A stretch of DNA of 64,000 nt, taken from JADJLQ01 sp044227925 (lineage in GTDB: Bacteria; Bacteroidota; Bacteroidia; Chitinophagales; Saprospiraceae). Below are positions 16,745-26,288 of this stretch, one piece after another (positions within the stretch are counted from its first letter, which is position 1; every line of letters starts with the position of its first letter). Location of the stretch: positions 22,922-86,921 of the forward strand of contig JBGAVW010000013.1 in the NCBI GenBank assembly GCA_044227925.1, written 5' to 3'. The position numbers were made by a program, and so were the translations under genes. The notes under the pieces were generated by a model. It did no database searches. It saw only the letters and a program-made list of their open reading frames with translations, and was not told where the DNA came from.

Positions 16745-19501
16745 TTAATATTTTACAATCTTAGATGTATATATGCCTTCATCAGTAATCGCTTTCAGTA
16801 TATAGGTACCAGGATGCATATGATGAAGCGTAATTATTTTATCTTGCTTTGATTGAGTATAAATCAACCTTCCTTGTAAATCATATACCTGGATCAGTGC
16901 ATTTGTGATGGGCTGTCGATCCAAGCTGATAGTAATATTATCTGCAAATGGATTGGGATACACCAAAAGGGATTTTGATTTAGCTACGTTGTATGGCTCT
17001 GTATGCGGATCTGCCTGTATTAATGCGGGTACAGAACAACCCATCACTGTTACTTCTGCTAAAGACATAGCTCGCGAAGTCGTTCCATTGTCTACATATA
17101 TACGTATATACCTGCCCTGAATATTAGATACAGGTATAGTAAGGGTCTCCCCATTTCCCAATCCTGTAGCCGAATTGTATTCATATACGTAACCCGATGT
17201 ATTAAAACTGGTTACCGGCGAGGTAGTCACAAACAATCTGAATCGTTTGATTTCTCCCACACAGGAACTACATCCAATGCGGTGCCGGATGATTACACTT
17301 GAGATCTTATAGTTGGCAGCCAGATCTACCTGCCACCAGTTTTGAGTCGCACTTCGGGTACGTGAATAATTAGATGAACTCTGAATGCCATCATTTGCCC
17401 GGCTGGCCCTATATGTATTATTCTGGGTAGTTGATTGACTAGCTGCTTTATTTAAGCTCAGGTTGGTAGTAGATGTACATGCACATGCTGCACAGCTGCC
17501 TCCACAATCTACACCCGTTTCACTTCCATTTTGTATACCATCACTGCAACTTACTGTAGTAGTAATATTTAAGACAGAAGAGGTAGAAGAATCTCCGCAA
17601 TTATCATACGATCTTGCAGTGATTAAATAATTTGGGCTGTTGGCTGGATTAATAGTAAGACTGTATGGTGAACTCAGATCTGTACCTATCAAAACTCCAT
17701 TATTATAAAAATTAACTTTGGTAATAGTACCATTGTCGCTGCTGGTGGCATTTATAGTAAAACTGGTACCCCTGACATAGGACGATGAGCTGGATGAAAT
17801 GGAAATGAGCGGTGGAGTATTACCTGCACAGGGATCCGGAGTAAAGGTGGTAATGGATAACGTATTCGATGTAGTGATCGCACCGCAATCGTCATATACT
17901 TTTGCACTGATGGAATAGAGGGGATCCAAAGCATTTAAAATAGTATGAGTGTAAGGGGCCATGCTATCTGAAAATATCAGGCTGGTTCCATTATAAAAAT
18001 CCACTTTACTGATGGTGCCATTATCACTAGTATTGGCATTTATGGTAAAACTGGTACCCCTGACATAGGACGATGAGCTCGATGAAATAGAAATGGTAGG
18101 GGGAGTATTGCCTGCACAGGGATCCGGAGCAAAGGTCGTGATGGATAGCATATTCGATGTAGTGATCTCCCCGCAATCGTCATATACTTTTGCACTGATG
18201 GAATAGATGGGATCCATAGCATTTGATATAGTATGAGTGTAGGGGCCACTGTTATCAGAAAATAACAAATTAGTGCCATTAAAAAAATCCACCTTGCTGA
18301 TGGTGCCGTTATCACTTGCTGTGGCTTGTATGACAATATTTGATCCTGTAGGATAAGTTGAAGAGGATGAAGATATGCTGATGCTGGGCGGTGTATTCTG
18401 TGCACATGGTGTCAATGAAAATACCCACAAGCCGGATTGGATATCACTCGCCAAAATATTGCCCGAGGGTAAAAACGGATAAGTACCCCAGCAACCCCGG
18501 AATACCGGAGTATAAGCTGTATGCCCGCGGTCTGTATCAAAATAAGCTACTCTCCGTATATTATTTACATTACTTATATCAAATACTTGTACACCATCTG
18601 TATAATAAGATACATAAGCCAGGTTACCTACGATGTACGGATTGTGCCCGATGTTTCCGGTATCGGAGGCCGGACCGGCCGGATATTGCTCCCGTAATGT
18701 TTTTGATTTGAATTTTTTGATATTGGTTCCATTGATCGTGCCGTCACCATTGATTGGAAAATACCATAAAGGATGGCCTGCAGTTTCTATTGCATTTATA
18801 AGGTAAGTCTGATCAGCATTCATAAAACTGCTGTGATTATAACCGGTAGTCTGATATGTGGATAACTCTCCTGTACAAGATGAACCGCTACAGTTGTATT
18901 GAGAAATATAACCCGAATAGATATGGGATGCATACATCACATTATTTTTTACATACACATCGTGTATATATCCGCGGGGCATCGCCTGGTTAATTATCAG
19001 CGATGGGCTGTCGGGCCTTACTGAAAGATCCAATACGATGATTCCATTGTTTCGGGTATCGGTACCGGCACAATATAACCTGCCATTCGCTTCATCTATA
19101 AAAGGCATATGGCATTTTCCAAAAAATGCAGTTGTCTGTCTTACCTGCACTACGGTATCCGGTAAATTTTGTAAATCAAAAATCCGAAGTCCGCCTGCGT
19201 CAGGCCCATCCGTCACAGCATAAGCATAGTGTCCGTATGTTTTAAATTCACGCCATGAAGTAGAAGTGTACGGACCAAACTGATCCACCAGTCTTATATT
19301 GGCAGGATCGGTTACATCAAAAAAGTAGATGTACCGTGCAGACCCAATGATGGCATATTCACGGCCATTGGCAGCATATCCCCATACATCTGAGTAAGCC
19401 TCTCCGGCCCCGTTCCATTGGCCTTTTTGAATGGTATTATATTCGAATACTTGAGCCTGCAAGCTTTGAACAAATAATAATAAAATTAATGACCACCTCA
19501 T
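16745..19501 (-). CDS. Choice-of-anchor B (LVIVD) surface protein with Ig-like repeats and T9SS tail
   Basis: A 918-residue exported protein. After a signal peptide (MRWSLILLLFVQSLQAQ) comes an LVIVD/choice-of-anchor-B propeller (about 20-365) with repeated VFDISNVNN and YIYFDVTDPANI style strands. Three Ig-like repeats follow (about 366-655), each with TPPSISISSSSS and DNGTISKVDFFNG type motifs. Next come a Cys-rich linker (GVDCGGSCAACAC) and a discoidin/F5-8C-like domain (about 680-820, ANDGIQ...NWWQVDL). The end carries a T9SS type A sorting domain (VYPNPFADNITISL to the C-terminal TSKIVKY). It should be secreted across the outer membrane and surface-attached or released. The ligand is unknown; the discoidin-like domain suggests glycan binding. 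Confidence 0.9.
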   Translation of the reverse strand: MRWSLILLLFVQSLQAQVFEYNTIQKGQWNGAGEAYSDVWGYAANGREYAIIGSARYIYFFDVTDPANIRLVDQFGPYTSTSWREFKTYGHYAYAVTDGPDAGGLRIFDLQNLPDTVVQVRQTTAFFGKCHMPFIDEANGRLYCAGTDTRNNGIIVLDLSVRPDSPSLIINQAMPRGYIHDVYVKNNVMYASHIYSGYISQYNCSGSSCTGELSTYQTTGYNHSSFMNADQTYLINAIETAGHPLWYFPINGDGTINGTNIKKFKSKTLREQYPAGPASDTGNIGHNPYIVGNLAYVSYYTDGVQVFDISNVNNIRRVAYFDTDRGHTAYTPVFRGCWGTYPFLPSGNILASDIQSGLWVFSLTPCAQNTPPSISISSSSSTYPTGSNIVIQATASDNGTISKVDFFNGTNLLFSDNSGPYTHTISNAMDPIYSISAKVYDDCGEITTSNMLSITTFAPDPCAGNTPPTISISSSSSSYVRGTSFTINANTSDNGTISKVDFYNGTSLIFSDSMAPYTHTILNALDPLYSISAKVYDDCGAITTSNTLSITTFTPDPCAGNTPPLISISSSSSSYVRGTSFTINATSSDNGTITKVNFYNNGVLIGTDLSSPYSLTINPANSPNYLITARSYDNCGDSSTSSVLNITTTVSCSDGIQNGSETGVDCGGSCAACACTSTTNLSLNKAASQSTTQNNTYRASRANDGIQSSSNYSRTRSATQNWWQVDLAANYKISSVIIRHRIGCSSCVGEIKRFRLFVTTSPVTSFNTSGYVYEYNSATGLGNGETLTIPVSNIQGRYIRIYVDNGTTSRAMSLAEVTVMGCSVPALIQADPHTEPYNVAKSKSLLVYPNPFADNITISLDRQPITNALIQVYDLQGRLIYTQSKQDKIITLHHMHPGTYILKAITDEGIYTSKIVKY

Positions 19502-19683
19502 GATGATTGGATTTTTTGAAAAATAATGCGTAAAAATAAGGGGATTAGGGGATTTTGCGGGATATATTAAAGTTAAATTAGTAAATGACTTAATTGATGA
19601 TGGTTTTTAAATTAATAATAAACACAGAAACATTCATTCAGGTAGATGCTATATCATATTAGAATTAGACCCATTTATATAGA

Positions 19684-20682
19684 CTATATTTTCCTTACCC
19701 TGATTGCAAATGCTTCTGCAGGATTTTTAACTAACAACGTATCAATATCCCGGGTTTTAAAACCTTTCTTTTCTAGTGAAGGAATTAGTTTTTCAAATAT
19801 GGCCGTATAATCTTTAAACTCACCTCCGTCTTGTTTTTCTGGATCGTACCAGCCGGCATCGTGAGATATCAATACTCTGTGAATACAATCATTTGCTTTT
19901 AGTGTATCGATCCACATAGCATAGTTTTCCCAGTCACCCCATCCCAGTCCATCCAGGCTTACCCAGGTACCCATTTTAGCTGCTTGGGTATAGGTTTGTT
20001 TTTTGGTTTCGTTTTGTGCATGTACCCATACAAATGCAGAGGGGGCTACACCCATTTTTTTCAATAAGTCTATTTGCTCAAATGCTGAAATAGCGGGACC
20101 GGTGTGAGAACAAATGGTTAATCCTGTTTCCAGATGTGTCAAAGCAGCTGCTTTTACCAGTTTTTGCTCTATATCAGTAAGGCTGGCACCGTTGACACTG
20201 ATTTTCATGAATCCCGGTTTTACTCCCGTACCTTGAATACCTTGCTTAGCTTCATTTATCCATCTTGTCGCCAGCTGTTCTGCCGTTTCAGTAAAGGCCC
20301 AGGGCGGTAAATATTTATATCCTACAGCTCCATAATAACCGGTATTGGTCAAAATATGTAAACCACTTTTTTCACTTAATTCTTTTAATAATTTGATATC
20401 ACGGCCTAAAAAATCAGGAGTACAATCAAGGATGGTTTTCACTCCCGAGGCTTTTGCTTGCAATAAATAAGGCAATACTTTTTCGACTACTTTTTCTCTA
20501 TTCCATCGATCGGTATTAATTTTATCTGCACCAATAAAGTCCACTAAAAAATGTTCATGTATAAGAGTCAGACCCATTTTGGACGCTTTCATTTTTCCAT
20601 CGAGGGTCATCACTTCAGGTTTGGGTTTATCAAACATCAATAACCCTAAACTTGTTTGGATAAATGTGCGGCGTGTTGGCAT
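19684..20682 (-). CDS. Phosphotriesterase-like (PHP family) amidohydrolase
   Basis: A 332-residue protein with a twin-arginine-like start (PTRRTFIQTSLGLL) and the full phosphotriesterase-family metal set: HEH (His42, His44), the bridging Lys160 in FMKISVNG, His193 in ICSHTG, His221 in WVHAQNE, and Asp275 in LISHDAGWY. Relatives hydrolyse phosphotriesters, lactones or other esters; the sequence does not decide among them. Export by the Tat route is suggested by the paired arginines, but the hydrophobic stretch is short. It lies alone between the S9 peptidase and the LVIVD protein, all on the minus strand. Confidence 0.9.
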   Translation of the reverse strand: MPTRRTFIQTSLGLLMFDKPKPEVMTLDGKMKASKMGLTLIHEHFLVDFIGADKINTDRWNREKVVEKVLPYLLQAKASGVKTILDCTPDFLGRDIKLLKELSEKSGLHILTNTGYYGAVGYKYLPPWAFTETAEQLATRWINEAKQGIQGTGVKPGFMKISVNGASLTDIEQKLVKAAALTHLETGLTICSHTGPAISAFEQIDLLKKMGVAPSAFVWVHAQNETKKQTYTQAAKMGTWVSLDGLGWGDWENYAMWIDTLKANDCIHRVLISHDAGWYDPEKQDGGEFKDYTAIFEKLIPSLEKKGFKTRDIDTLLVKNPAEAFAIRVRKI

Positions 20683-20848
20683 TATTTCTAATTATAAAAT
20701 CAAGTTACGCATTAAGGCTGATAAATAGTAATGATGAGAACGGTCAGATTTTTTATAAATATTAAAAAAAACCAATCTTAAAAAATACTTAATAATTCAT
20801 TCCGGTCATCTTCAAGATGAGAAGCAGTTACAAAAATTTTTAAAATCC

Positions 20849-22993
20849 TTATTTCCCAATAAACCTATCAAAAAACTCCCAGGTCCGCAGCATCTGATCT
20901 ATTCTCTGCCGGTTATTTCCACTCCTGGTCAGCTCATGAGTAGCACCGGGATGCCTCACATATTCCACAGTCTTACCCATTACTTTAAGTGATTTATATA
21001 ATTGTTCACTTTGTATCACGCCGGTGCGTAAATCGTTTTCACCATGAAATATCAAATAGGGTGTGCGAATATTTTGTACATAGTTGATAGGTGATTCGCG
21101 CTCCAATATTTTTTGGGCCTCTGCCTGCCATGGATAACCACCGAAATAATTAGGCACTAATCTCCAGGCATTGCCCTCACCAAAAAATGTAGTCAGATCA
21201 TATACCCCACGCTGAGAACATGCTGCTTTGAATCTATGATCATGTGATATAATCCAGGCAATGAGATAGCCTGCGTACGATCCACCGGTTACTGCCAGTT
21301 TAGTAGTATCAATATATCCCAGTGCTGCCGCACCATCCAATGCTTTAAGTACATCCGATGCAGGTCCTGCACCCCAGTCTTTCATATTGGCCCTCATAAA
21401 GTTTTCACCATAGCCACCGGAGCCACGAGGATTGGCATATACTATTACGTATCCTTTACCGGTATAGTACTGAAATTCATGCCACATACTTTGTTCACCA
21501 GGCCCCCACATAGCCGTTGGTCCACCATGGATATTCAGTATAGCCGGATATTTTTTACCCGGAGTAAAATCGATTGGTTTCATCACCCAATATTCTATGG
21601 TCAATCCTTTATCATTTTTAAAAGAAAATTTTTCGGGCATGCTGATTTTACGATCTTTTATCCAAGATGTATTCAACGAAGTCAATGCTTTTTGATTTTT
21701 CATAGCTGCATCGGCAATGAACAACTCAGATGGGCTCATTACAGCGGTCTTAGTAAATGCAATTTTATCTTCCGAAAAATCTATACTCCCAATGCCTTCA
21801 TCAAATGAACTGAGCGGGGTTACAGAAAAAGAACTAAGATCTATTTTGTATAACACGGTGCCTCCATTGGATGGCGAAGTCACGGTCATGGTTTTTTCAT
21901 CATCACTAAAATGAATATGGCCAATGTTTCTGTCGTGATTAATTTGTTTTATAAAGGACTCGTTTCCGTTCAATGGCATCAGGCTTAATTTAGGTGTATT
22001 TACTCCGGTAGTAGGTGATTGGGTAAATGCCATCCACTTGCCTGATTTGGATAGGGTAGCCTGACTATAGTTTATCCCTTGCTTGCTCAATACTTTTTTG
22101 AGTGAATGATCGGCAAGGCTCAGCCGGTACCATTCACTTTCCTGGCTTCTATCGGGATGTTCTGTCTTATCCTGATCCGATTGGATTAAAAGTTCATCTG
22201 TACCTGCTATAAACTGAGGATTGGAATAAGAATAAAATCCGGATGTCAGTGGAAATGATTTTGCATTTTGTTTTACTTCGATCTGGTAGATATGGCTAAA
22301 ACTAAGATCGTTGCTGGTGGTGGCTTCCTGCTGAAACACCAATTTGTTTATTACTTTGGCTTTTTTATCATTTTCATTTTGATTGAGGTAAGCCCTCACT
22401 TCTTCTATTGTGCCATTGGGATTTGGCTTAGCAGTGATTGGTTTTAAATATCCATTATCGGCAAAGCCGGCTCTTTCTGTGGGCCAATCAGGCAATGTTT
22501 TCTTAGGATTCAGAATGCTGTCCTGTACCAGGTCTTGTAATTTAATAGTATTACTGAATAGAATCGCCTGACCATCAGGAAACCAAACCGGATTGGCAGC
22601 GCCGTTTTTTTCAGTTGTGAGTTGCCATGCTTCACCTCCATCTTCCAATGGTAATATAAAGATCTGAGGTTTACCTTCGATACTTCTTACTATTGCCGCA
22701 TGTTTACTGTCCGGTGAGATGGCAGCACCTCCGATACCTTCTTTGGCAAAAGTGAGTTGACGGGGTGGCTTAGATCCATTGGCATCGGCTACCCAAAGCT
22801 GGCTGTTGTATTGATATTCCCATTTGTCTTTAGCATCGGGATCTATGGATAGCACAGTATAATATATAAGTGATCCGTCATGGGAAAACTGCACATTATT
22901 AGCTGTTTTGATTTTGGTAAGATCGGTTACCTGTACAGCGGTCTGTGCAAACAATAAAAAAGGACTGAATAAAAGGAGCAAAATTGATTTCAT
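20849..22993 (-). CDS. S9 family peptidase (acylaminoacyl/prolyl oligopeptidase-like)
   Basis: From the ATG at 22993 the protein is 714 residues with signal peptide MKSILLLLFSPFLLFAQ; a start at 23020 would add nine residues before it. The N-terminal part is a WD-like/TolB propeller (about 20-450) with repeated DSK and SPDGK-like blades. The C-terminal alpha/beta-hydrolase carries Ser572 in GGSYAGY, Asp654 in HGENDLRTG, and His686 in GATHELTRSG. Exported S9C-type enzymes cleave short peptides or N-acyl amino acids in the periplasm. Length and motifs fit well, with nothing missing. Confidence 0.93.
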   Translation of the reverse strand: MKSILLLLFSPFLLFAQTAVQVTDLTKIKTANNVQFSHDGSLIYYTVLSIDPDAKDKWEYQYNSQLWVADANGSKPPRQLTFAKEGIGGAAISPDSKHAAIVRSIEGKPQIFILPLEDGGEAWQLTTEKNGAANPVWFPDGQAILFSNTIKLQDLVQDSILNPKKTLPDWPTERAGFADNGYLKPITAKPNPNGTIEEVRAYLNQNENDKKAKVINKLVFQQEATTSNDLSFSHIYQIEVKQNAKSFPLTSGFYSYSNPQFIAGTDELLIQSDQDKTEHPDRSQESEWYRLSLADHSLKKVLSKQGINYSQATLSKSGKWMAFTQSPTTGVNTPKLSLMPLNGNESFIKQINHDRNIGHIHFSDDEKTMTVTSPSNGGTVLYKIDLSSFSVTPLSSFDEGIGSIDFSEDKIAFTKTAVMSPSELFIADAAMKNQKALTSLNTSWIKDRKISMPEKFSFKNDKGLTIEYWVMKPIDFTPGKKYPAILNIHGGPTAMWGPGEQSMWHEFQYYTGKGYVIVYANPRGSGGYGENFMRANMKDWGAGPASDVLKALDGAAALGYIDTTKLAVTGGSYAGYLIAWIISHDHRFKAACSQRGVYDLTTFFGEGNAWRLVPNYFGGYPWQAEAQKILERESPINYVQNIRTPYLIFHGENDLRTGVIQSEQLYKSLKVMGKTVEYVRHPGATHELTRSGNNRQRIDQMLRTWEFFDRFIGK

Positions 22994-23067
22994 ATTGGTA
23001 AATGTAAGAAAAGTAAACATTTGCAGACTATTTGCTGTTTTAACGTATTACAAATAAAATAGTAAAT

Positions 23068-23946
23068 ATGGTAACAAAAAATGTCGAAATAGTGGTTCCT
23101 CCCCGCGAGCCTCATTTTGTAGGTGATGGATTCAGGGTGCATAATTTTATTCCGGGTGGATTCAGGTTGGATATGCAAAGAATGAATCCATTTATCATGT
23201 TGGATTACAATGCTAAGTTTTATTTTCCGCCCTCAGATACACCCAAAGGAGTAGGTGTGCATCCGCACCGGGGTTTTGAAACGGTAACTATTGCATATAA
23301 AGGTAAAGTAGCACATCATGACAGCAGTGGTGGTGGTGGAGTAATTGGTGAAGGTGATGTACAGTGGATGACCGCCGCCTCTGGTGTATTACACAAAGAG
23401 TATCATGAAGAAAATTTTAGTAAAGAAGGTGGTGAATTTCAAATGGTGCAATTATGGGTAAACCTTCCTGCCAAAGATAAAATGTCATCGCCTAAATACC
23501 AGGCCATCTCAAAAGATCAAATACATAAATATAAACTACCCCATCACGGTGGTGAGATAGAGATCATTGCCGGAAATTATAAGGACATACCTGGAGCTGC
23601 AAATACTTTTACACCTATACATCTATACAATGCTAAATTAACCACTGGAGCAAAAGCTGATTTTAGCTTTCCGGGCCACTTTAATACGGCAGCATTGGTA
23701 ATTGAAGGCAGTATCAGGGTTAATGAAGCTGATCATGTGCCGGTAAATCATTTTGTATTATTTGAAAATACAGGAGAACAATTTTCGATAGAAGCATTAG
23801 AAGACTCCATAGTACTGGTATTGAGCGGTGAGCCCATCATGGAACCGATTGTAGCACATGGTCCTTTTGTAATGAATACCCGGGAAGAAATCGTCAAAGC
23901 ATTTGATGACTATCATAAAGGAAAATTCGGGACGCTGGAAGATTGA
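23068..23946 (+). CDS. Pirin family protein
   Basis: A 292-residue bicupin of the pirin family. The N-terminal cupin holds the iron ligands His65 and His67 in HPHRGFET, and His109 and Glu111 in GVLHKEYHE. The C-terminal cupin (about 170-285) has PGHFNTAALVIEG and VLFENTGEQ. Bacterial pirins act as quercetin dioxygenases in some cases and as regulators in others; the role here is unknown. Cytosolic, with no signal peptide. It starts 74 bases from the divergent S9 peptidase gene, so the two may share a control region. Confidence 0.92.
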   Translation: MVTKNVEIVVPPREPHFVGDGFRVHNFIPGGFRLDMQRMNPFIMLDYNAKFYFPPSDTPKGVGVHPHRGFETVTIAYKGKVAHHDSSGGGGVIGEGDVQWMTAASGVLHKEYHEENFSKEGGEFQMVQLWVNLPAKDKMSSPKYQAISKDQIHKYKLPHHGGEIEIIAGNYKDIPGAANTFTPIHLYNAKLTTGAKADFSFPGHFNTAALVIEGSIRVNEADHVPVNHFVLFENTGEQFSIEALEDSIVLVLSGEPIMEPIVAHGPFVMNTREEIVKAFDDYHKGKFGTLED

Positions 23947-24001
23947 GTAGATGTTATACAATTGATTTAACCTCCGGAAGTAAGGTTTCCCCTTGGCGGG
24001 G

Positions 24002-24081
24002 CACAACAAATTACACAAAATTTGTGGTACTACCCCTTACCCTAAAGGGAGAAAATAATTACTGATGTGAAATTTGTCTTA
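24002..24081. repeat. 80-bp element with terminal inverted repeats, copy 1
   Basis: Eighty bases bounded by degenerate inverted repeats (CACAACAAATTACAC and GTGAAATTTGTCTTA). The interior matches, in inverse orientation and over the same length, the copy at 51806-51885, including CCCTAAAGGGAGAAAATAAT. It lies between the pirin gene and the mannonate dehydratase promoter. It has no coding capacity, so it looks like a MITE or REP-type element. Confidence 0.85.
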
Positions 24082-24105
24082 CGCCCGGTTTCCACTTGGA
24101 TTTAA

Positions 24106-24113
24106 TATATTTG
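24106..24113 (+). promoter_or_regulatory. Putative -7 box TATATTTG before mannonate dehydratase
   Basis: TATATTTG matches TAnnTTTG and lies 31 bases before the ATG at 24145. No well-spaced TTG is present upstream, so the call rests on the -7 match alone. Confidence 0.45.
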
Positions 24114-24144
24114 ATCTTTAGAATAAATCAACATTAGTATATAT

Positions 24145-25308
24145 ATGAGTTTAGTACAGACGATGCGATGGTATGGCCCCAATGATGTAGTGAGCCTTAG
24201 AGACATTCGGCAAGCAGGTTGCTCCGGAGTGGTGACAGCATTGCACCATATTCCGGTAGGGGAGATCTGGACTATCGATGAAATAAATAAGCGAAAAGAT
24301 CTGATCGAAGCAGAAGGCATGACCTGGAAAGTAATCGAGAGCTTACCGGTGAGTGAAGATATTAAAAAGCAATCCGGCGACTATTTGAGGCATATTGAAA
24401 ACTATAAAATAAGTATAGAAAATGTAGCCGCATGTGGACTGGAGGTGATTACCTATAATTTTATGCCTGTATTGGATTGGATACGCACCGATCTGGAATA
24501 TCCGGTACAAGATAAAAGCCTGGCTTTGCGATTTGAAAGAGCAGCATTTATAGCATTTGATATCTATATGCTTCAAAGACCCAATGCTGCTGCAGACTAC
24601 TCACCCGAAGAAGTCGAAGCAGCTAAGCATTGGTATGCTACTGCATCCACAGCAGATAAAGACCGTGTATACAATAGTTGCCTTCAGGGATTACCTGGAA
24701 GTACGGTGATGTTTACTGCTGAGGAAGTATTGAAATTATTAGACTCCTATAGTCATATTGACCGAGATGCGTTGAAATCAAACCTTACCTATTTTTTACA
24801 ACAGATTATACCTACCTGTGAAAAGACAGGAATCAAAATGGCTATTCATCCAGATGATCCTCCATACCAGGTTTTGGGTTTACCCAGGATAGTCTGCAAT
24901 GAACAGGATGCTGCCGATTTATTAGCTGCTGTACCATCACCCAATAATGGATTGTGTTTTTGTAGTGGATCGTATGGAGCCAGGGCTGATAACAATTTAC
25001 CCAATATGATCCGGCGTTTTGGAGATCGTATTCATTTTATTCATTTGCGCAATACTGCCCGTGATGCTCAAGGCAATTTTTATGAAGCAGATCATCTTGG
25101 TGGTGACACGGATATGTATGCCGTGATGAAAGAAATAGTGCTGCTGCAACGAAGGCGAAATATCTCGCTCCCTATGCGTCCCGATCATGGTCACCAGATG
25201 CTCGATGATTTAAAAAAGAAAACCTATCCGGGGTATTCTGCCATAGGAAGGTTGCGTGGATTGGCTGAATTACGTGGATTGGAATTGGGTATCGAAAGAA
25301 GTATATAA
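24145..25308 (+). CDS. uxuA: Mannonate dehydratase
   Basis: A 387-residue protein matching UxuA end to end (the E. coli enzyme is about the same length). It removes water from D-mannonate to give 2-keto-3-deoxygluconate in glucuronate breakdown. Typical landmarks are TMRWYGPNDVVSLRDIRQAG, ALHHIPVGEIW, the metal-site blocks MAIHPDDPP, GLCFCSGSYGA, FIHLRN and RPDHGHQM with His, Cys and Asp ligands. Cytosolic. The stop codon overlaps the next gene's first ATG as TAATG, so a shared transcript with the nucleoside hydrolase is likely. No other uronate gene is in the window. Confidence 0.95.
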   Translation: MSLVQTMRWYGPNDVVSLRDIRQAGCSGVVTALHHIPVGEIWTIDEINKRKDLIEAEGMTWKVIESLPVSEDIKKQSGDYLRHIENYKISIENVAACGLEVITYNFMPVLDWIRTDLEYPVQDKSLALRFERAAFIAFDIYMLQRPNAAADYSPEEVEAAKHWYATASTADKDRVYNSCLQGLPGSTVMFTAEEVLKLLDSYSHIDRDALKSNLTYFLQQIIPTCEKTGIKMAIHPDDPPYQVLGLPRIVCNEQDAADLLAAVPSPNNGLCFCSGSYGARADNNLPNMIRRFGDRIHFIHLRNTARDAQGNFYEADHLGGDTDMYAVMKEIVLLQRRRNISLPMRPDHGHQMLDDLKKKTYPGYSAIGRLRGLAELRGLELGIERSI

Positions 25309-26264
25309 TGCATCATGGTATGAAAATTAAATTAATCATCCTGGCCGTAGTATTTCTCTTTGCAGAGGCCTCGGCTCAACGCCAAAAAGTTATATTTGAT
25401 TGCGATCTCGGTGATGATATAGATGATGCATTTGCACTGGCCATGTTATTGGCAAATCAGGATAAATTTGAAATACTGGGGATCACTACCTGCTATGGTC
25501 GTACGGAGGACCGCGCTACCCTGGCATTAAAATTTTTATACGAAACAGCACAAGAACATATTCCTGTGTTTATTGGCAGGAATACCTCTAAAGTAAATGA
25601 TCGTGCCAATTGGTATGCCGATCAGTTTTATTTTGCTAAAGGATTTAATAAAATAAAACCGCAATCCAAACCGGCTGCCGATTTTATATTGGAAAAATTA
25701 AATCAATACCCCAATGACCTTATCATTTTTACAGTGGGGCCGGTGATGAATATGGCAGATGTGCTGGCCAAAGATGCCAACGCCTTAAAGAAAGCCAAAG
25801 CCATCTACTCGATGTTTGGATCATTTTATATGAGTTATAATAGCGGACCGACAATAGAACCCGAATGGAATGTAAAATGCGATATAGATGCCGCAAGGAA
25901 ATTTACTTCGTCCGGAGCTAACATCATCTATGCAGGCTTAGATATCACTGCAATAGTAAAGCTGGATAAAACCAAACGCGAAAGACTATTTATGCGCCAT
26001 TCTCCTATGACGGATATGCTCGAAGGATTGTATGTATTATGGGGTAATGAAACTCCGACCTTGTTTGATCCGGTAGCTATAGGTATGGTTTTATATCCCG
26101 ATTTATTCAAGACAAAAAAAGTTCATGTATCCATTGATGCTATTGGCAATACGATCATAGATACTACTAGGCCGGCCAATGCCGAAGTAGGTGTATATAT
26201 TAACAACAATGAGTTTATAAACAGGCTGATGAGGACCTATATGCAGCAAAACCTGGAAAGGTAG
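25308..26264 (+). CDS. Secreted nucleoside hydrolase
   Basis: A 318-residue member of the inosine/uridine-preferring nucleoside hydrolase family with a signal peptide (MKIKLIILAVVFLFAEASAQ). The ATG at 25308 overlaps the uxuA stop; the ATG at 25320 gives a cleaner signal and is equally possible. The calcium site reads FDCDLGDDIDDAFAL, two residues longer than the classical DxDPGxDD form, followed by GITTCYGRTED, FTVGPVMNMA and EPEWNVKCD. The late Asp is seen in TLFDPVAIG. Likely reaction: cleavage of the N-glycosidic bond of ribonucleosides in the periplasm. The pairing with uxuA is unusual and may only reflect a sugar-salvage operon. Confidence 0.88.
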   Translation: MHHGMKIKLIILAVVFLFAEASAQRQKVIFDCDLGDDIDDAFALAMLLANQDKFEILGITTCYGRTEDRATLALKFLYETAQEHIPVFIGRNTSKVNDRANWYADQFYFAKGFNKIKPQSKPAADFILEKLNQYPNDLIIFTVGPVMNMADVLAKDANALKKAKAIYSMFGSFYMSYNSGPTIEPEWNVKCDIDAARKFTSSGANIIYAGLDITAIVKLDKTKRERLFMRHSPMTDMLEGLYVLWGNETPTLFDPVAIGMVLYPDLFKTKKVHVSIDAIGNTIIDTTRPANAEVGVYINNNEFINRLMRTYMQQNLER

Positions 26265-26288
26265 ACCAATATTGCAGGTAGTGATGAT

